From positions 1 through 64,000 of the forward strand of contig CALKCJ010000002.1 of assembly GCA_938082375.1 (NCBI GenBank): 64,000 nt of DNA, in the 5' to 3' direction. The position numbers and the translations under genes are program-made. Position 1 is the first letter of the stretch; the number at the start of each line of letters is the position of its first letter. Source of the DNA: an uncultured Thermomicrobiaceae bacterium. Lineage in GTDB: Bacteria; Chloroflexota; Chloroflexia; Thermomicrobiales; Thermomicrobiaceae. Of this stretch, positions 28,576 to 37,238 are shown piece by piece. The notes under the pieces are model-generated. The model ran no database searches and was not told where the DNA came from. It saw nothing but the letters and a program-made list of their open reading frames with translations.

Positions 28576-29553
28576 CTAGTAGAGCACCTGGCGCACCGCC
28601 GCGACGACCCGATCTTTGTTGGGCACCACCAGGCGCTCCAGGTTGCGCGCGTAGGGCATCGGCACCTCCAGGCTGCCAACCCTGGCGATGGGCGCATCGA
28701 GGTAATCGAAGGCGCGCTCCTGCACCGCGGCCGCGATCTCAGCGCCCATCGCCAGGGTGCGCCAGCCCTCTTCGACCACGACCAGCCGGTTCGTCTTCTG
28801 GACGGAGCGCACCACCGTGTCGATGTCGAGCGGGCGCAGCACCCGGAGATCGATCACTTCGCAGTCGATCCCCTCGCGGGCCAGTTCTTCGGCCGCCCCC
28901 AGCGCCAGGTAGTAGCCACGCGACCATGACACGATGGTCACATCAGTGCCCTCGCGGCGTACCTCGGCGCCCTCCAGCGGCAACAGGAAGTCCTCGTCGT
29001 CCGGCACCTCGCCCCGGTTGCGGTAGATCAGCGAGTGTTCGATAAAGATCACCGGATCGTTACCACGGATGGCTGACTTGAGGAACCCTTTCGCGTCCTT
29101 CGGCACAGCCGGCATGACTACCCGCAGGCCGGGCACGTGCGCGTACCACCCCTCGAACGTCTGGGAGTGCGTGGCGCCGAGCTGGCCGAAACCGGCTGCA
29201 GTTCGGATGACGACCGGCGCGGTGAACTGCCCGTTGAACATGTAGTGCAGCTTGGCCAGGTGGTTGACGATCTGATCCATCGCCAGCAACGAGAAGTTGA
29301 TCGTCATGATCTCGACCACGGGCCGCAGACCGCCGATGGCCGCACCGATCCCGGCGCCTACGATGCCGAGCTCGGCGATGGGGGTATCGCGCACGCGCTT
29401 GGGCCCGAACTCCTCTAGGAAACCGCGCGTCACCGCATATGACCCGCCATAGTGGCCGATGTCTTCCCCCATCAGGAAGACGCGCTCGTCGCGCTCCATC
29501 TCCTCGCGCAGCGCCTCGCGCAGTGCGTCGCGATAGGTGATCTCCCGTGCCAT
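28576..29553 (-). CDS. pdhB: 2-oxo acid dehydrogenase E1 beta subunit
   Basis: A 325-residue transketolase-fold protein. It has REALREEMERDERVFLMGED at the start, the cofactor-contact TPIAELGIVGAGIGAA and a C-terminal transketolase domain (VIDLRVLRPLD). With the alpha subunit it decarboxylates the oxo acid with thiamine diphosphate. Located 19 bp after the alpha gene and 72 bp before the E2 gene. Ends with TAG. Confidence 0.94.
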   Translation of the reverse strand: MAREITYRDALREALREEMERDERVFLMGEDIGHYGGSYAVTRGFLEEFGPKRVRDTPIAELGIVGAGIGAAIGGLRPVVEIMTINFSLLAMDQIVNHLAKLHYMFNGQFTAPVVIRTAAGFGQLGATHSQTFEGWYAHVPGLRVVMPAVPKDAKGFLKSAIRGNDPVIFIEHSLIYRNRGEVPDDEDFLLPLEGAEVRREGTDVTIVSWSRGYYLALGAAEELAREGIDCEVIDLRVLRPLDIDTVVRSVQKTNRLVVVEEGWRTLAMGAEIAAAVQERAFDYLDAPIARVGSLEVPMPYARNLERLVVPNKDRVVAAVRQVLY

Positions 29554-29572
29554 TCGCCTCGCTCCTCCGCCC

Positions 29573-30586
29573 TCAGCTTACGCGAACTGGCTCGGCGTAG
29601 ACGTGCTCCATCACCGTCGCCGGATCGGGTTCCGGGCTCTCTTCGGCGAACCGCACCGCCGCCGTGATGACCTCCTCGACCTCCTGGTCGATCTCATCGA
29701 ACTCGGCTGCCTTGGCGATCCCCTCTTGAGTCAGCCGGGTGCGGAAGAGCGTGATCGGGTCACGCTGGCGGCGATACTCCTCGACCTCTTCCTTAGAACG
29801 ATACATCTCCGGGTCGGCCATCGAGTGGCCACGGAAGCGATAGGTCAGGGCCTCGATGAAGAACGGCCCGTTGCCGGCGCGGCAGTGTTCGAGTGCCACC
29901 TTGGTGGCGTCGTAGACCGCGAGCACGTCTTGGCCGTCGACGCGCTCCGCTGGCATATCGTAAGCACAGGCCTTCTTTGCCATCTCCCGAACTGCCGACG
30001 CGTATTCGACGGCGGTGCCCATGCCGTATAAGTTGTTCTCGCAGAGAAACAGAACTGGCAGCTTCCAGAGCGCTGCCAGGTTCATCGACTCGTGGAATGG
30101 CCCGGCGTTGGTCGCGCCGTCGCCGAAGATGGCTACCGCTACGCGGCGCTCGTTCTGGTATTGGCTGGCCAGCCCCAACCCGACCGCGATCGGGAGGTGA
30201 CCAGAGACGATCGCGTACCCACCCCAGAAGTTCTTGCTCGCGTCGGCGAAGTGCATCGAGCCACCGCGTCCGCCGACCAGCCCGGTCGACTTGCCGAACA
30301 GCTCGGCCATGCAGCGGCCGGGATCCAGTCCGAGTGCCAAAGCGTACCCGTGATCACGGTAGTGGGTCACCAGGTGGTCGCGTGGATCCATCGCGCGGAT
30401 AGCGCCGACCGCCACCGCTTCCTCGCCGATATACAAGTGCAAGAATCCAGCGATCTTGCCGAGCGCGTACTGCTCGGCAGCCGCTTCCTCGAACCGGCGA
30501 ATCAAGACCATCTGCCGGTACATCTCGAGCAGCTCGCTCTTCGGCAGTGCCAGCCCCGGCGAGCGCCCACCTACCGTACTGGTCAT
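29573..30586 (-). CDS. pdhA: 2-oxo acid dehydrogenase E1 alpha subunit
   Basis: A 337-residue protein carrying the thiamine diphosphate motif, GDGATNAGPFHESMN ending in ENN. The phosphorylation-loop region typical of the family, YRFRGHSMADP, is present. First gene of the E1alpha-E1beta-E2 operon. Distinguishing pyruvate from acetoin or branched-chain substrates is not possible from these motifs alone. Confidence 0.94.
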   Translation of the reverse strand: MTSTVGGRSPGLALPKSELLEMYRQMVLIRRFEEAAAEQYALGKIAGFLHLYIGEEAVAVGAIRAMDPRDHLVTHYRDHGYALALGLDPGRCMAELFGKSTGLVGGRGGSMHFADASKNFWGGYAIVSGHLPIAVGLGLASQYQNERRVAVAIFGDGATNAGPFHESMNLAALWKLPVLFLCENNLYGMGTAVEYASAVREMAKKACAYDMPAERVDGQDVLAVYDATKVALEHCRAGNGPFFIEALTYRFRGHSMADPEMYRSKEEVEEYRRQRDPITLFRTRLTQEGIAKAAEFDEIDQEVEEVITAAVRFAEESPEPDPATVMEHVYAEPVRVS

Positions 30587-30788
30587 GCCAGCCTCCTACC
30601 TTCCGCCCCCGCATTGCAGAGGCGGCTCGCTCCACTACCTGGCACACGAGCGCCGCTGCTGTGTGCCCGCGCCGTGCGGCTCTCTCCATCCACTGGCTCG
30701 GCCCGCACACACTGCCTCCAGCGGGCTTTCCAGCCTCCTCACCTAGGATCGCCCGGCGAACGGAACCATCCGCGCCGAGCCACATACA

Positions 30789-30816
30789 AGTCTAGGTTAT
30801 CATACCTGCCCGCCAA
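30789..30816 (-). promoter_or_regulatory. Weak candidate promoter of the PDH operon
   Basis: TTGGCG (30816-30811) and TAGACT (30794-30789) are 16 bp apart on the minus strand; TATGAT (30804-30799) is an alternative -10. The start site would leave a leader of about 195 bases before E1 alpha. Confidence 0.3.
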
Positions 30817-31300
30817 GCTTATAGCCGATCCGCCGCAGGAACTCCTGCCGCTTCGCTACATCGGCCTCGGCTTCGATACCGAGCGGCTTGAACCCGTCCA
30901 CGACCCCCAGCACCGCTCGCCCTTCGCCGACATCAGCCAGGATCACCTCTACAGGGTTCGCGGTGGCGCAGAAGACCGTGCAGACCTCGGCCACGTTGCG
31001 GATCGCCGGCAAGACGTTGATCGGGTACGCGTTCCCTAGCATCACCAAGAAGCAATGCCCGGCCGCGATGTTCAGCACGTTGCGGCGCGCCAGCTCCGTC
31101 AACTCCGGATCGGTGCCGCTCCAGCGCACCAACCTCGGCCCCGAGGACTCGCTGAAGGCGAGGCCGAACCTGATCCCCGGCACCGACGTGACCAGCGCCT
31201 CGTGCAGGTCTTCGACCGTCTTGATGAAGTGCGACTGCCCGAAGATGATGTTGATCTCGTCCGGCTTCTCGATCCGCACGCTCACTAGCTCGATCGGCAT
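30800..31300 (-). CDS. Adenosine-specific kinase family protein
   Basis: A 166-residue soluble protein of the small Adenosine_kin family (PF04008-type), first described from archaea and thermophilic bacteria. Conserved segments seen are IIFGQSHFIKTVEDLHE, KFGLAF-like RFGLAFSESSG, GHCFLVMLGNAYPINVL and FCATANPVEVI. The ATG at 31300 has GGAGG eight bases upstream. It starts 21 bp after the alcohol dehydrogenase stop, so the two probably share a transcript. Activity on adenosine is the family annotation and has limited experimental support. Confidence 0.85.
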   Translation of the reverse strand: MPIELVSVRIEKPDEINIIFGQSHFIKTVEDLHEALVTSVPGIRFGLAFSESSGPRLVRWSGTDPELTELARRNVLNIAAGHCFLVMLGNAYPINVLPAIRNVAEVCTVFCATANPVEVILADVGEGRAVLGVVDGFKPLGIEAEADVAKRQEFLRRIGYKLGGQV

Positions 31301-31321
31301 CGCTCCGTCCTCCGCCACTCC

Positions 31322-32365
31322 TCAGGGCACCAGCACGGCGCGCCCCTTGACCTTCCCCTCGTGCAGGTCGCGGATCGCCTGGTTGATCTGCTCGAGGGGA
31401 TAGTATGCCACTGCCAACCGCACCTTGCCCTCGCCGGCCAGGGTCATCAGCTCGAGCAAGTCGGCGTACGTCCCGACGAGGTTGCCGACGATGCTCTTCT
31501 CCTCAGCGATGAGGTCGATAGCCGGTACCTGTACTGTTCCGCCGTAGCCGATGACGAAGTAGGTCCCGGCCCGGCGCGTCATGGCCAGCCCCTGCTCGAT
31601 GGCGCCGCCCTCACCGACGAAGTCGAGTACGGCCTCAGCTCCCTTGCCACCGGTCAGGCCGCGCACCTCGGCGACCGCGTCGGGCCCGGCCTGTACCACG
31701 TGCTCCGCCCCGAGCTCCCGCGCCAGGCCCAGCGCCAGCTCGGAGCGATCGACGACGATGATCCGAGCCGGACTCAAGTTCCGCAGCACCTGGAAGGCGA
31801 TATGCCCGAGCCCGCCGAACCCGATCAGTACCGCCCAGGCCCCCGGTTCCAACACGCGCGCGGCGCGCTTGGCCGCGTGGTAGGCGGTGAGGCCGGCATC
31901 GGCATGCGGCGCTACCGCCCGTGGCTGGAGCCCATTTGGGAGCCGGACAAGGTTGCGCTCCTTCGTCAGGAGATACTCGGCAAAGCCGCCGTCGCAGTTG
32001 AGCCCGGGAAAGCGGCTGTGCTCACAGTGCATGTCGTTGCCACGTCGGCAGGCCGGGCACATGCCGTCGGTGATCAGCGGGTGGACGATGACCGGATCAC
32101 CAGGCTGGAAGCCGCGCACGCCGGGGCCGATCTCCTCGACGAAGCCGGCGTTCTCGTGTCCCAGCGTGTACGGCAGCTCGACTGAGACCTTGCCCCGCCA
32201 GATCCCCTCGATGATGTGTAGATCGGTGCGACAGAGCCCGGCGCCGTCGATCCGGACAATGACGTCGTCCGCTTCTCGGATGGCTGGTGCAGGAACCTCG
32301 TCGAGGACGAGATAGTCCGGCCCCCGAAACTCCGGGTCGTACTGGTGGAGGCGTGCAGCGCGCAT
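31322..32365 (-). CDS. Zinc-dependent alcohol dehydrogenase (MDR family)
   Basis: NAD(P)-dependent enzyme of 347 residues. Catalytic zinc ligands are in GLCRTDLH and GHENAGFVE, the Rossmann motif is GFGGLGHIAFQVL, and VVDRSELALGLA supplies the acidic residue after strand beta-2, favouring NAD+. In the structural-zinc loop, DGMCPACRRGNDMHC, the first of the usual four cysteines is replaced by Asp; archaeal ADHs from Sulfolobus use Glu there. The substrate is probably a primary or secondary alcohol. Confidence 0.9.
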   Translation of the reverse strand: MRAARLHQYDPEFRGPDYLVLDEVPAPAIREADDVIVRIDGAGLCRTDLHIIEGIWRGKVSVELPYTLGHENAGFVEEIGPGVRGFQPGDPVIVHPLITDGMCPACRRGNDMHCEHSRFPGLNCDGGFAEYLLTKERNLVRLPNGLQPRAVAPHADAGLTAYHAAKRAARVLEPGAWAVLIGFGGLGHIAFQVLRNLSPARIIVVDRSELALGLARELGAEHVVQAGPDAVAEVRGLTGGKGAEAVLDFVGEGGAIEQGLAMTRRAGTYFVIGYGGTVQVPAIDLIAEEKSIVGNLVGTYADLLELMTLAGEGKVRLAVAYYPLEQINQAIRDLHEGKVKGRAVLVP

Positions 32366-32435
32366 CGTTCCCTCCTTCGCTTAGCTCGTCGAGGCACTGC
32401 TTGCGCCGTCCATAGTAGCACCAGCGCACGGCGAG

Positions 32436-32465
32436 TTGGCAGTGGCCGGGCCAGTCCGCTATGCT
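32436..32465 (+). promoter_or_regulatory. Promoter of the pyruvate kinase gene
   Basis: TTGGCA (32436-32441) and TATGCT (32460-32465) are separated by 18 bp. The predicted start lies about 60 bases before the ATG at 32532. Confidence 0.55.
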
Positions 32466-32531
32466 GAGGCGTTCAGCCATCCGATGGCTCGACCCCAGCT
32501 CTATATCGAGCGCAACGGAGGCGAGAAGGGC

Positions 32532-33959
32532 ATGCGCAAACAGACCGTGCGGCGAGCCAAGATCGTTGCCACCATCGGCCCGGCATCGTGGAACGACGCA
32601 GTCCTCGCTGAACTGCTGCGGGCCGGAACCAACATCGTGCGGGTCAACGCTGCGCACAATACCCCGGCGGAGCGCAAGGAGATCGTCACACGGATCCGCG
32701 AGGTCGCCGACCGAGAGGGGCGCTACGTCGGCATCTTGCAAGACCTCGCGGGTTGGAAACCGCGTACCGGGCCGTTAGCCGGTGATGAGCCGATCCGGCT
32801 CAGCCGGGGACAACAGGTCGAGATCGCGCCCGGAGTCCAGCCGTTGGCGCCCGGACGCATCTCGATCGAGGACGAGGCGCTCACCGAGCAGCTCGAGCCG
32901 GGCGACCGCGTCCTTATTGCCGATGGCCTGCTCGAGCTTGTAGTCGAGCGGCGGGAGGGCCGACTCCTCCAGGCGCGGGTGGCCCGCGGCGGACTGCTGC
33001 TCGGGCGCCAGGGCGTCGCCGTCCCGGGGCTCCGGGGTCGCCCCTTTACCCTGAGCGACCGCGACCGCGCCGATATCGCCTTTGCGGCTGAGCACGAGCT
33101 AGAGTACCTGGGAGTCAGCTTCGTGACCCGGGCCGAAGACCTCGAGACGGTGCGCAGCGAACTGCGGCGCTACGGCGGGCGAGCGCACCTGGTCGCCAAG
33201 ATCGAGCGTCCGGAGGCGCTGGAGCGGATCGACGAGATCGTGCGCGTGGCAGACGCGATCATGGTCGCCCGCGGCGACCTCGGTGTCCAGCTCCAGCCTG
33301 AGGAAGTGCCGATCGCTCAGAAGCGGATCATCGCCGCCGCGCGGGCCTGTGGCCGGCCAGTGATCATCGCGACGCAGATGCTCGAGTCGATGGTCAACCA
33401 GCCGATCCCGACCCGCGCCGAGGTGACCGATGTCGCCAACGCCGTCATCGAAGGCGCCGATGCGCTGATGCTCAGTGCCGAGACCGCGACCGGCCAGTAC
33501 CCGGTGGAAGCGGTCGTGATGATGGATCGGGTCATCGGCGCGACCGAGCGGCACTTCCCGCCGACTCCCGCACTGGCCAGCGAGGCACCGACCACCATCG
33601 CCTCGACCATCGCCCGGGCAGCCACCGACATCGCACGGCGCTGGGAAGCCGTCCAGCTCATCGGGGCGATCACGCGCACCGGCTTCACTGCTTGCGAGGT
33701 GGCACGCGAGCGACCGCAGACGCCGATCATCGCGCTGACGGTCGACCCGTACGTCGCGCGGCAGCTCGCGCTCGTCTGGGGTGTCTATCCAGTCGTCGCC
33801 CCCTTCGCCGAGACGACCGAGGAGCTGATCGACGGGATGGCGAGGACGATCGTCGAGGCAGGCTACGCGCAGCCCGGCGACCACGTCGTCTTCACCGGGA
33901 GCCTGCGCTACTCCCCGGAGCCCGGCCACACCGATACGCTACACCTGCGGCGGCTCTGA
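32532..33959 (+). CDS. pyk: Pyruvate kinase, divergent N-terminal active site
   Basis: A 475-residue enzyme converting phosphoenolpyruvate and ADP to pyruvate and ATP. The TIM-barrel core has AKIERPEALE, the acidic metal site MVARGDLGVQL and the ATQMLESM motif. The B domain and a C-terminal allosteric domain are present. The N-terminal active site is unusual: NIVRVNAAHN has Ala41 where most have Ser, and QDLAGWKPRTG replaces the usual D(T/L)xGPxIR. Start at the ATG 32532, which follows GGAGG by ten bases. Divergent from the alcohol dehydrogenase gene. Confidence 0.88.
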   Translation: MRKQTVRRAKIVATIGPASWNDAVLAELLRAGTNIVRVNAAHNTPAERKEIVTRIREVADREGRYVGILQDLAGWKPRTGPLAGDEPIRLSRGQQVEIAPGVQPLAPGRISIEDEALTEQLEPGDRVLIADGLLELVVERREGRLLQARVARGGLLLGRQGVAVPGLRGRPFTLSDRDRADIAFAAEHELEYLGVSFVTRAEDLETVRSELRRYGGRAHLVAKIERPEALERIDEIVRVADAIMVARGDLGVQLQPEEVPIAQKRIIAAARACGRPVIIATQMLESMVNQPIPTRAEVTDVANAVIEGADALMLSAETATGQYPVEAVVMMDRVIGATERHFPPTPALASEAPTTIASTIARAATDIARRWEAVQLIGAITRTGFTACEVARERPQTPIIALTVDPYVARQLALVWGVYPVVAPFAETTEELIDGMARTIVEAGYAQPGDHVVFTGSLRYSPEPGHTDTLHLRRL

Positions 33960-33975
33960 GGGAGTAAGGCGGCGC

Positions 33976-35052
33976 TCAGCCCTCGCAGCCAATCCCGTCC
34001 TGGTCACGGTCGAACCGCTGCGGGTCGGGCGGCAGGACACGGAAGCCTCGATAGGGGATATCGGCACAGCGCAGGTCGGGTGGCGGCGAGGGGAGACAGA
34101 CGTCAGGGTAGGCCGGGTCGCACGGCCAGGTGGGGTCGGGCGGGGGCTGGTAGCCAGACGGGGGTGGCGCCGGCTGCTTGCTTAGGCGCTCGTAGCGCCA
34201 GGCGTAATAGTGGCGGCCGACGTTGCCGGCTTCGACCTTCCACCCTTCCGGGTTGTCCGGCGTATAGGTCAGCACGCGCCGCTCGAAGACCTGTACTAGC
34301 ACCCAGCGCTGGACGCCACCGATACGGATGCGCATCCAGTACGGTTCGGTGAGCGGGAAGCCGGTGGCGTAGAATGGGTTTTCGAACAGCCGCGCCTCCT
34401 GGTATCCGCCGTCTTGGTACACCAGCCCGGCGCTGGTCATGAACGCCCAGAAGACCGAGGCCACCGTATGGTTCGTCTCCGGCACGAGATACGCAGCCGT
34501 GACGCCATAGGCAGCCAGCTCAAGGTTCTGACCGACCGTTCCGCCCCGGTCGACTGTCTGGGTGACGATCTGGCCGGTCGCGAGGGGAGGGGCGCCGAGC
34601 AGGCCGCTGAACGTAGCATAGGTGGGGCCGTCCGGGTCATCGGCGTCCCCGGCGATGTTGACGTCCGCTGGCGGGTGGGCCTCGAAGGTGTCCTGGCCGA
34701 GCTGGAGCTGGCCGGTGACGAGCTCTTTGGCCAGGAGGCCGGTGGTCACGTACCAGGGCGAGCGCGGGTCAGCGGCCGGGTCGGTCAGCTCCATGCGCGT
34801 CTTGTCGAAGTACTGGACGAGCCTGACCCCACCCGCAGCCTCCGCGTACGGTTCACCCAGCGGCCCGGTGAACGGCCCGGGACCCCACATCCAGGTTCGC
34901 CGAGCGGCGCCCTCGAGCACCGGCCGGTCGGTGCGCGCCCAGGTACCGGCGAACGCCCCGGTGGCGAGCGGCAGCGGCTCCGCCACCACGGCTGACGCCG
35001 CGAGGAGGGCAGTGAGCATCACCACGGGGCTCAGTCGACGTACTCTGCGCAT
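33976..35052 (-). CDS. Secreted protein with C-terminal Excalibur calcium-binding motif
   Basis: A 358-residue exported protein. The signal peptide is MRRVRRLSPVVMLTALLAAS and ends near Ala24-Glu25. The body has repeated aromatic-rich segments (VRLVQYFDKTRMEL, RWVLVQVFERRVLTYTPDN, HYYAWRYERL) of a kind common in exported Chloroflexi proteins, then a Pro-rich linker. It ends in DRDQDGIGCEG, the DxDxDGxxCE motif of the Excalibur domain. Enzymatic role unknown; attachment to or modification of the cell surface is a reasonable guess. The gene converges with pyruvate kinase (16-bp gap). Confidence 0.8.
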   Translation of the reverse strand: MRRVRRLSPVVMLTALLAASAVVAEPLPLATGAFAGTWARTDRPVLEGAARRTWMWGPGPFTGPLGEPYAEAAGGVRLVQYFDKTRMELTDPAADPRSPWYVTTGLLAKELVTGQLQLGQDTFEAHPPADVNIAGDADDPDGPTYATFSGLLGAPPLATGQIVTQTVDRGGTVGQNLELAAYGVTAAYLVPETNHTVASVFWAFMTSAGLVYQDGGYQEARLFENPFYATGFPLTEPYWMRIRIGGVQRWVLVQVFERRVLTYTPDNPEGWKVEAGNVGRHYYAWRYERLSKQPAPPPSGYQPPPDPTWPCDPAYPDVCLPSPPPDLRCADIPYRGFRVLPPDPQRFDRDQDGIGCEG

Positions 35053-35195
35053 CGGTCGCGTCCTCTCCAGTCAGCGAGGTTACCCGCATCCATCGACGCT
35101 CTCGCCGAGCGCCCGCCCGGGATCTACGCGGGCACTCAACCAGCCTCGTGCACCTTGGCGGCCGCGCCACCTTAGTCAAGGGCCGGGCGTGGGTG

Positions 35196-36314
35196 TTACC
35201 GCCCGAAGCGGGACGGGTCGAACGGTGCCAGGTCGACGGCCGGCGGGCGCCCCTCGATCAGGTCGGCGATCGCCTCGGCGGTGATTGGGCTCAGGAGCAC
35301 CCCGTTGCGAGCATGCCCGGTCGCCACCAGCACGTTCGCCAGCCCCGATGCCCGGCCGATCAGCGGCAGGCCGTCCTCCGACAGCGGGCGCAGCCCGGCC
35401 CAGGCGTCCAGGAAGGTCGCCTGGCCCAGCGCTGGCACCGTCTCGACCGCAAAACGGCTGAGCAGGGCCACCCCGGCGCCGGTCGGCCGGCGGTCGAAGC
35501 TGACCAGCTCCTCGGTCGACCCCACCGCCACCGTGCCGTCCGCCTTGGCGCCGATGTACAGTTCGCCGCGGTAGAGGGAGCGGCGCACTGTCGGCCCCCA
35601 GGCCGCCAGCCGGACGATCTGCCCGCGCAGCGGCCCCACCGGCAGCGAGAGCCCGAACAGCCTGCCGAGGTGCCCGCTCCAGGCCCCGGCCGCCAGCACC
35701 ACCTGCCCGACCGCCAGCCGGCCGTCGCTGGTGACGAGCGCCGTCACCCGCTCGCCCTCGCGCTCGACCCCGCGCACCTCGACCGTCTCACGGATGTGAA
35801 CTCCACCCAGCGCGGCCGCGCGGGCGTAGGCCTGCACCAGCCGCGGGCTGAGCACCTGCCACTCCCAGGGCACGTAGAGCGCGCCGCGGAAGAGCGGCGA
35901 GACCTCCGGTTCCAGCGCGCGCAACTCCCCGGCCTCGAGCCAACGGCACTCGGGGTGGTGCTGCCGGAGCGTCTCAGGGGGGAGCCGCAGCGCCGCCTCC
36001 TCGTCTGCCGTCAGCGCCAGGTAGAGCGCCCCGGTGTGACGCAGCTCCGGGTCGACCCCAGTGCGCTGGTGAAGGTCAGCCGCCACCCCAGGGAAGCGCT
36101 CCAGGCTGGCCGAGGCCAGCGTGCTGAAAGGGTCGGCGTGATGGCCGGGGGCAGCGCCAGCGAGCAGCCCGGCGAAGGCGATCGCCGCCTGGCCGCCCAC
36201 CCGGTCGCGCTCGAGTATCGTCACGCCCCGGTGGCCGCGCGCCGCGAGCTGGTAGGCGATCGCGCAGCCGATGATCCCACCCCCGACGATGGCGATCTCC
36301 GCGCTCTCCTGCAT
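35196..36314 (-). CDS. FAD-dependent oxidoreductase, glycine/D-amino acid oxidase (ThiO-like)
   Basis: A 372-residue flavoprotein of the DAO family. The dinucleotide-binding motif is AIVGGGIIGCAIAYQLAARG at the N-terminus; the C-terminal GLRPLSEDGLPLIGR and TGHARNGVLLSPITAE segments match glycine oxidase ThiO, which makes dehydroglycine for thiamine synthesis. No other thiamine genes are nearby, so oxidation of another amine is possible. The ATG at 36314 begins the conserved fold; the open frame upstream has no homology. Divergent from the sirtuin gene, sharing a 141-bp region. Confidence 0.82.
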   Translation of the reverse strand: MQESAEIAIVGGGIIGCAIAYQLAARGHRGVTILERDRVGGQAAIAFAGLLAGAAPGHHADPFSTLASASLERFPGVAADLHQRTGVDPELRHTGALYLALTADEEAALRLPPETLRQHHPECRWLEAGELRALEPEVSPLFRGALYVPWEWQVLSPRLVQAYARAAALGGVHIRETVEVRGVEREGERVTALVTSDGRLAVGQVVLAAGAWSGHLGRLFGLSLPVGPLRGQIVRLAAWGPTVRRSLYRGELYIGAKADGTVAVGSTEELVSFDRRPTGAGVALLSRFAVETVPALGQATFLDAWAGLRPLSEDGLPLIGRASGLANVLVATGHARNGVLLSPITAEAIADLIEGRPPAVDLAPFDPSRFGR

Positions 36315-36455
36315 CGGGAACCCTGCTCCAGCCGGTGAACCCTGCCTTCTCACACAGCATACGCGATCCGCCGCTCCGGTGGAACGGACGTCCACTCGCG
36401 CGACGTGAGCGGCCCGGTAGGATTGAGGCCGGAGCGAAGCGGGAGGGTGGTTCGC

Positions 36456-37238
36456 ATGCTGAGTGGGCAGGCTGCACTGACCGTGGCGCAATGGGAGATC
36501 ATCGAGCAGCTCGCTGACGAGCTGTACCGTAACCAGCCGGTGCTGGCCTTCACCGGCGCTGGCATCTCGACCGAGTCCGGTATCCCGGACTACCGTGGGC
36601 CCGATGGGCTGTGGTCGAAGCAGAACCCGACGAAGTTTCGCGACTTCCTCACCGACAGCGAGGTGCGGCGCCGCTACTGGCAGCGCTGGCGCGAGCGCTA
36701 CCCGCTGCTGGCGCGGTCACAGCCGAACGCCGGGCACCGGGCGCTGGCCCGGCTCCAGGCGGCCGGCTACCTGCGGGAGATCATCACCCAGAACATCGAC
36801 GGCCTGCACCAGAAGGCCGGCTCCGACCCATCCCTCGTCATCGAGCTGCACGGCACCGCCCACCAGATCCGCTGTCTCGACTGCGGCGCCCGCTGGCCAG
36901 CCGAGGAGTTTGACCCCGGCCCCGAGGGCACGGTGCCTACCTGCCCGCTCTGCAGCGGGCTGGTCAAAGAGGCGACCGTCTCCTTCGGCCAGTCGCTCGA
37001 CCGCGACGACCTCAAGCGGGCGCTGGAGCTGGCTGAGACGGCGGCGGTACTGCTGGTGATCGGCACCTCGCTGAGCGTCTACCCGGCGGCCTACGTACCG
37101 CGCCGGGCGCTCCAAGGCGGCGCGAGTGTCGCGGTGATCAACAACGAGCCGACGCCGATCGACAACCAGGCGCGCTACGTGCTCTACGCCCCGGCCGGCC
37201 CCGCGCTGGACGTGCTAGCCTCGCTCCTGACCGGCTAG
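36456..37238 (+). CDS. cobB: NAD-dependent protein deacylase (sirtuin)
   Basis: A 260-residue Sir2 enzyme. NAD site AFTGAGISTESGIPDYRG, TQNIDGLHQKAG, catalytic His in ELHGTAH, and the zinc ribbon CLDC...CPLCSG are intact, as are GTSLSVYPAA and VINNEPTP. It removes acetyl groups from lysines using NAD. GGGAGG is nine bases before the ATG. It overlaps the convergent RraA-like gene by four bases. Confidence 0.93.
   Translation: MLSGQAALTVAQWEIIEQLADELYRNQPVLAFTGAGISTESGIPDYRGPDGLWSKQNPTKFRDFLTDSEVRRRYWQRWRERYPLLARSQPNAGHRALARLQAAGYLREIITQNIDGLHQKAGSDPSLVIELHGTAHQIRCLDCGARWPAEEFDPGPEGTVPTCPLCSGLVKEATVSFGQSLDRDDLKRALELAETAAVLLVIGTSLSVYPAAYVPRRALQGGASVAVINNEPTPIDNQARYVLYAPAGPALDVLASLLTG

Noticed and set aside
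27124-28929. 601-codon plus-strand frame opposite the E2 gene
   Set aside because: Antisense shadow; E2 and E1 beta are supported by clear motifs.
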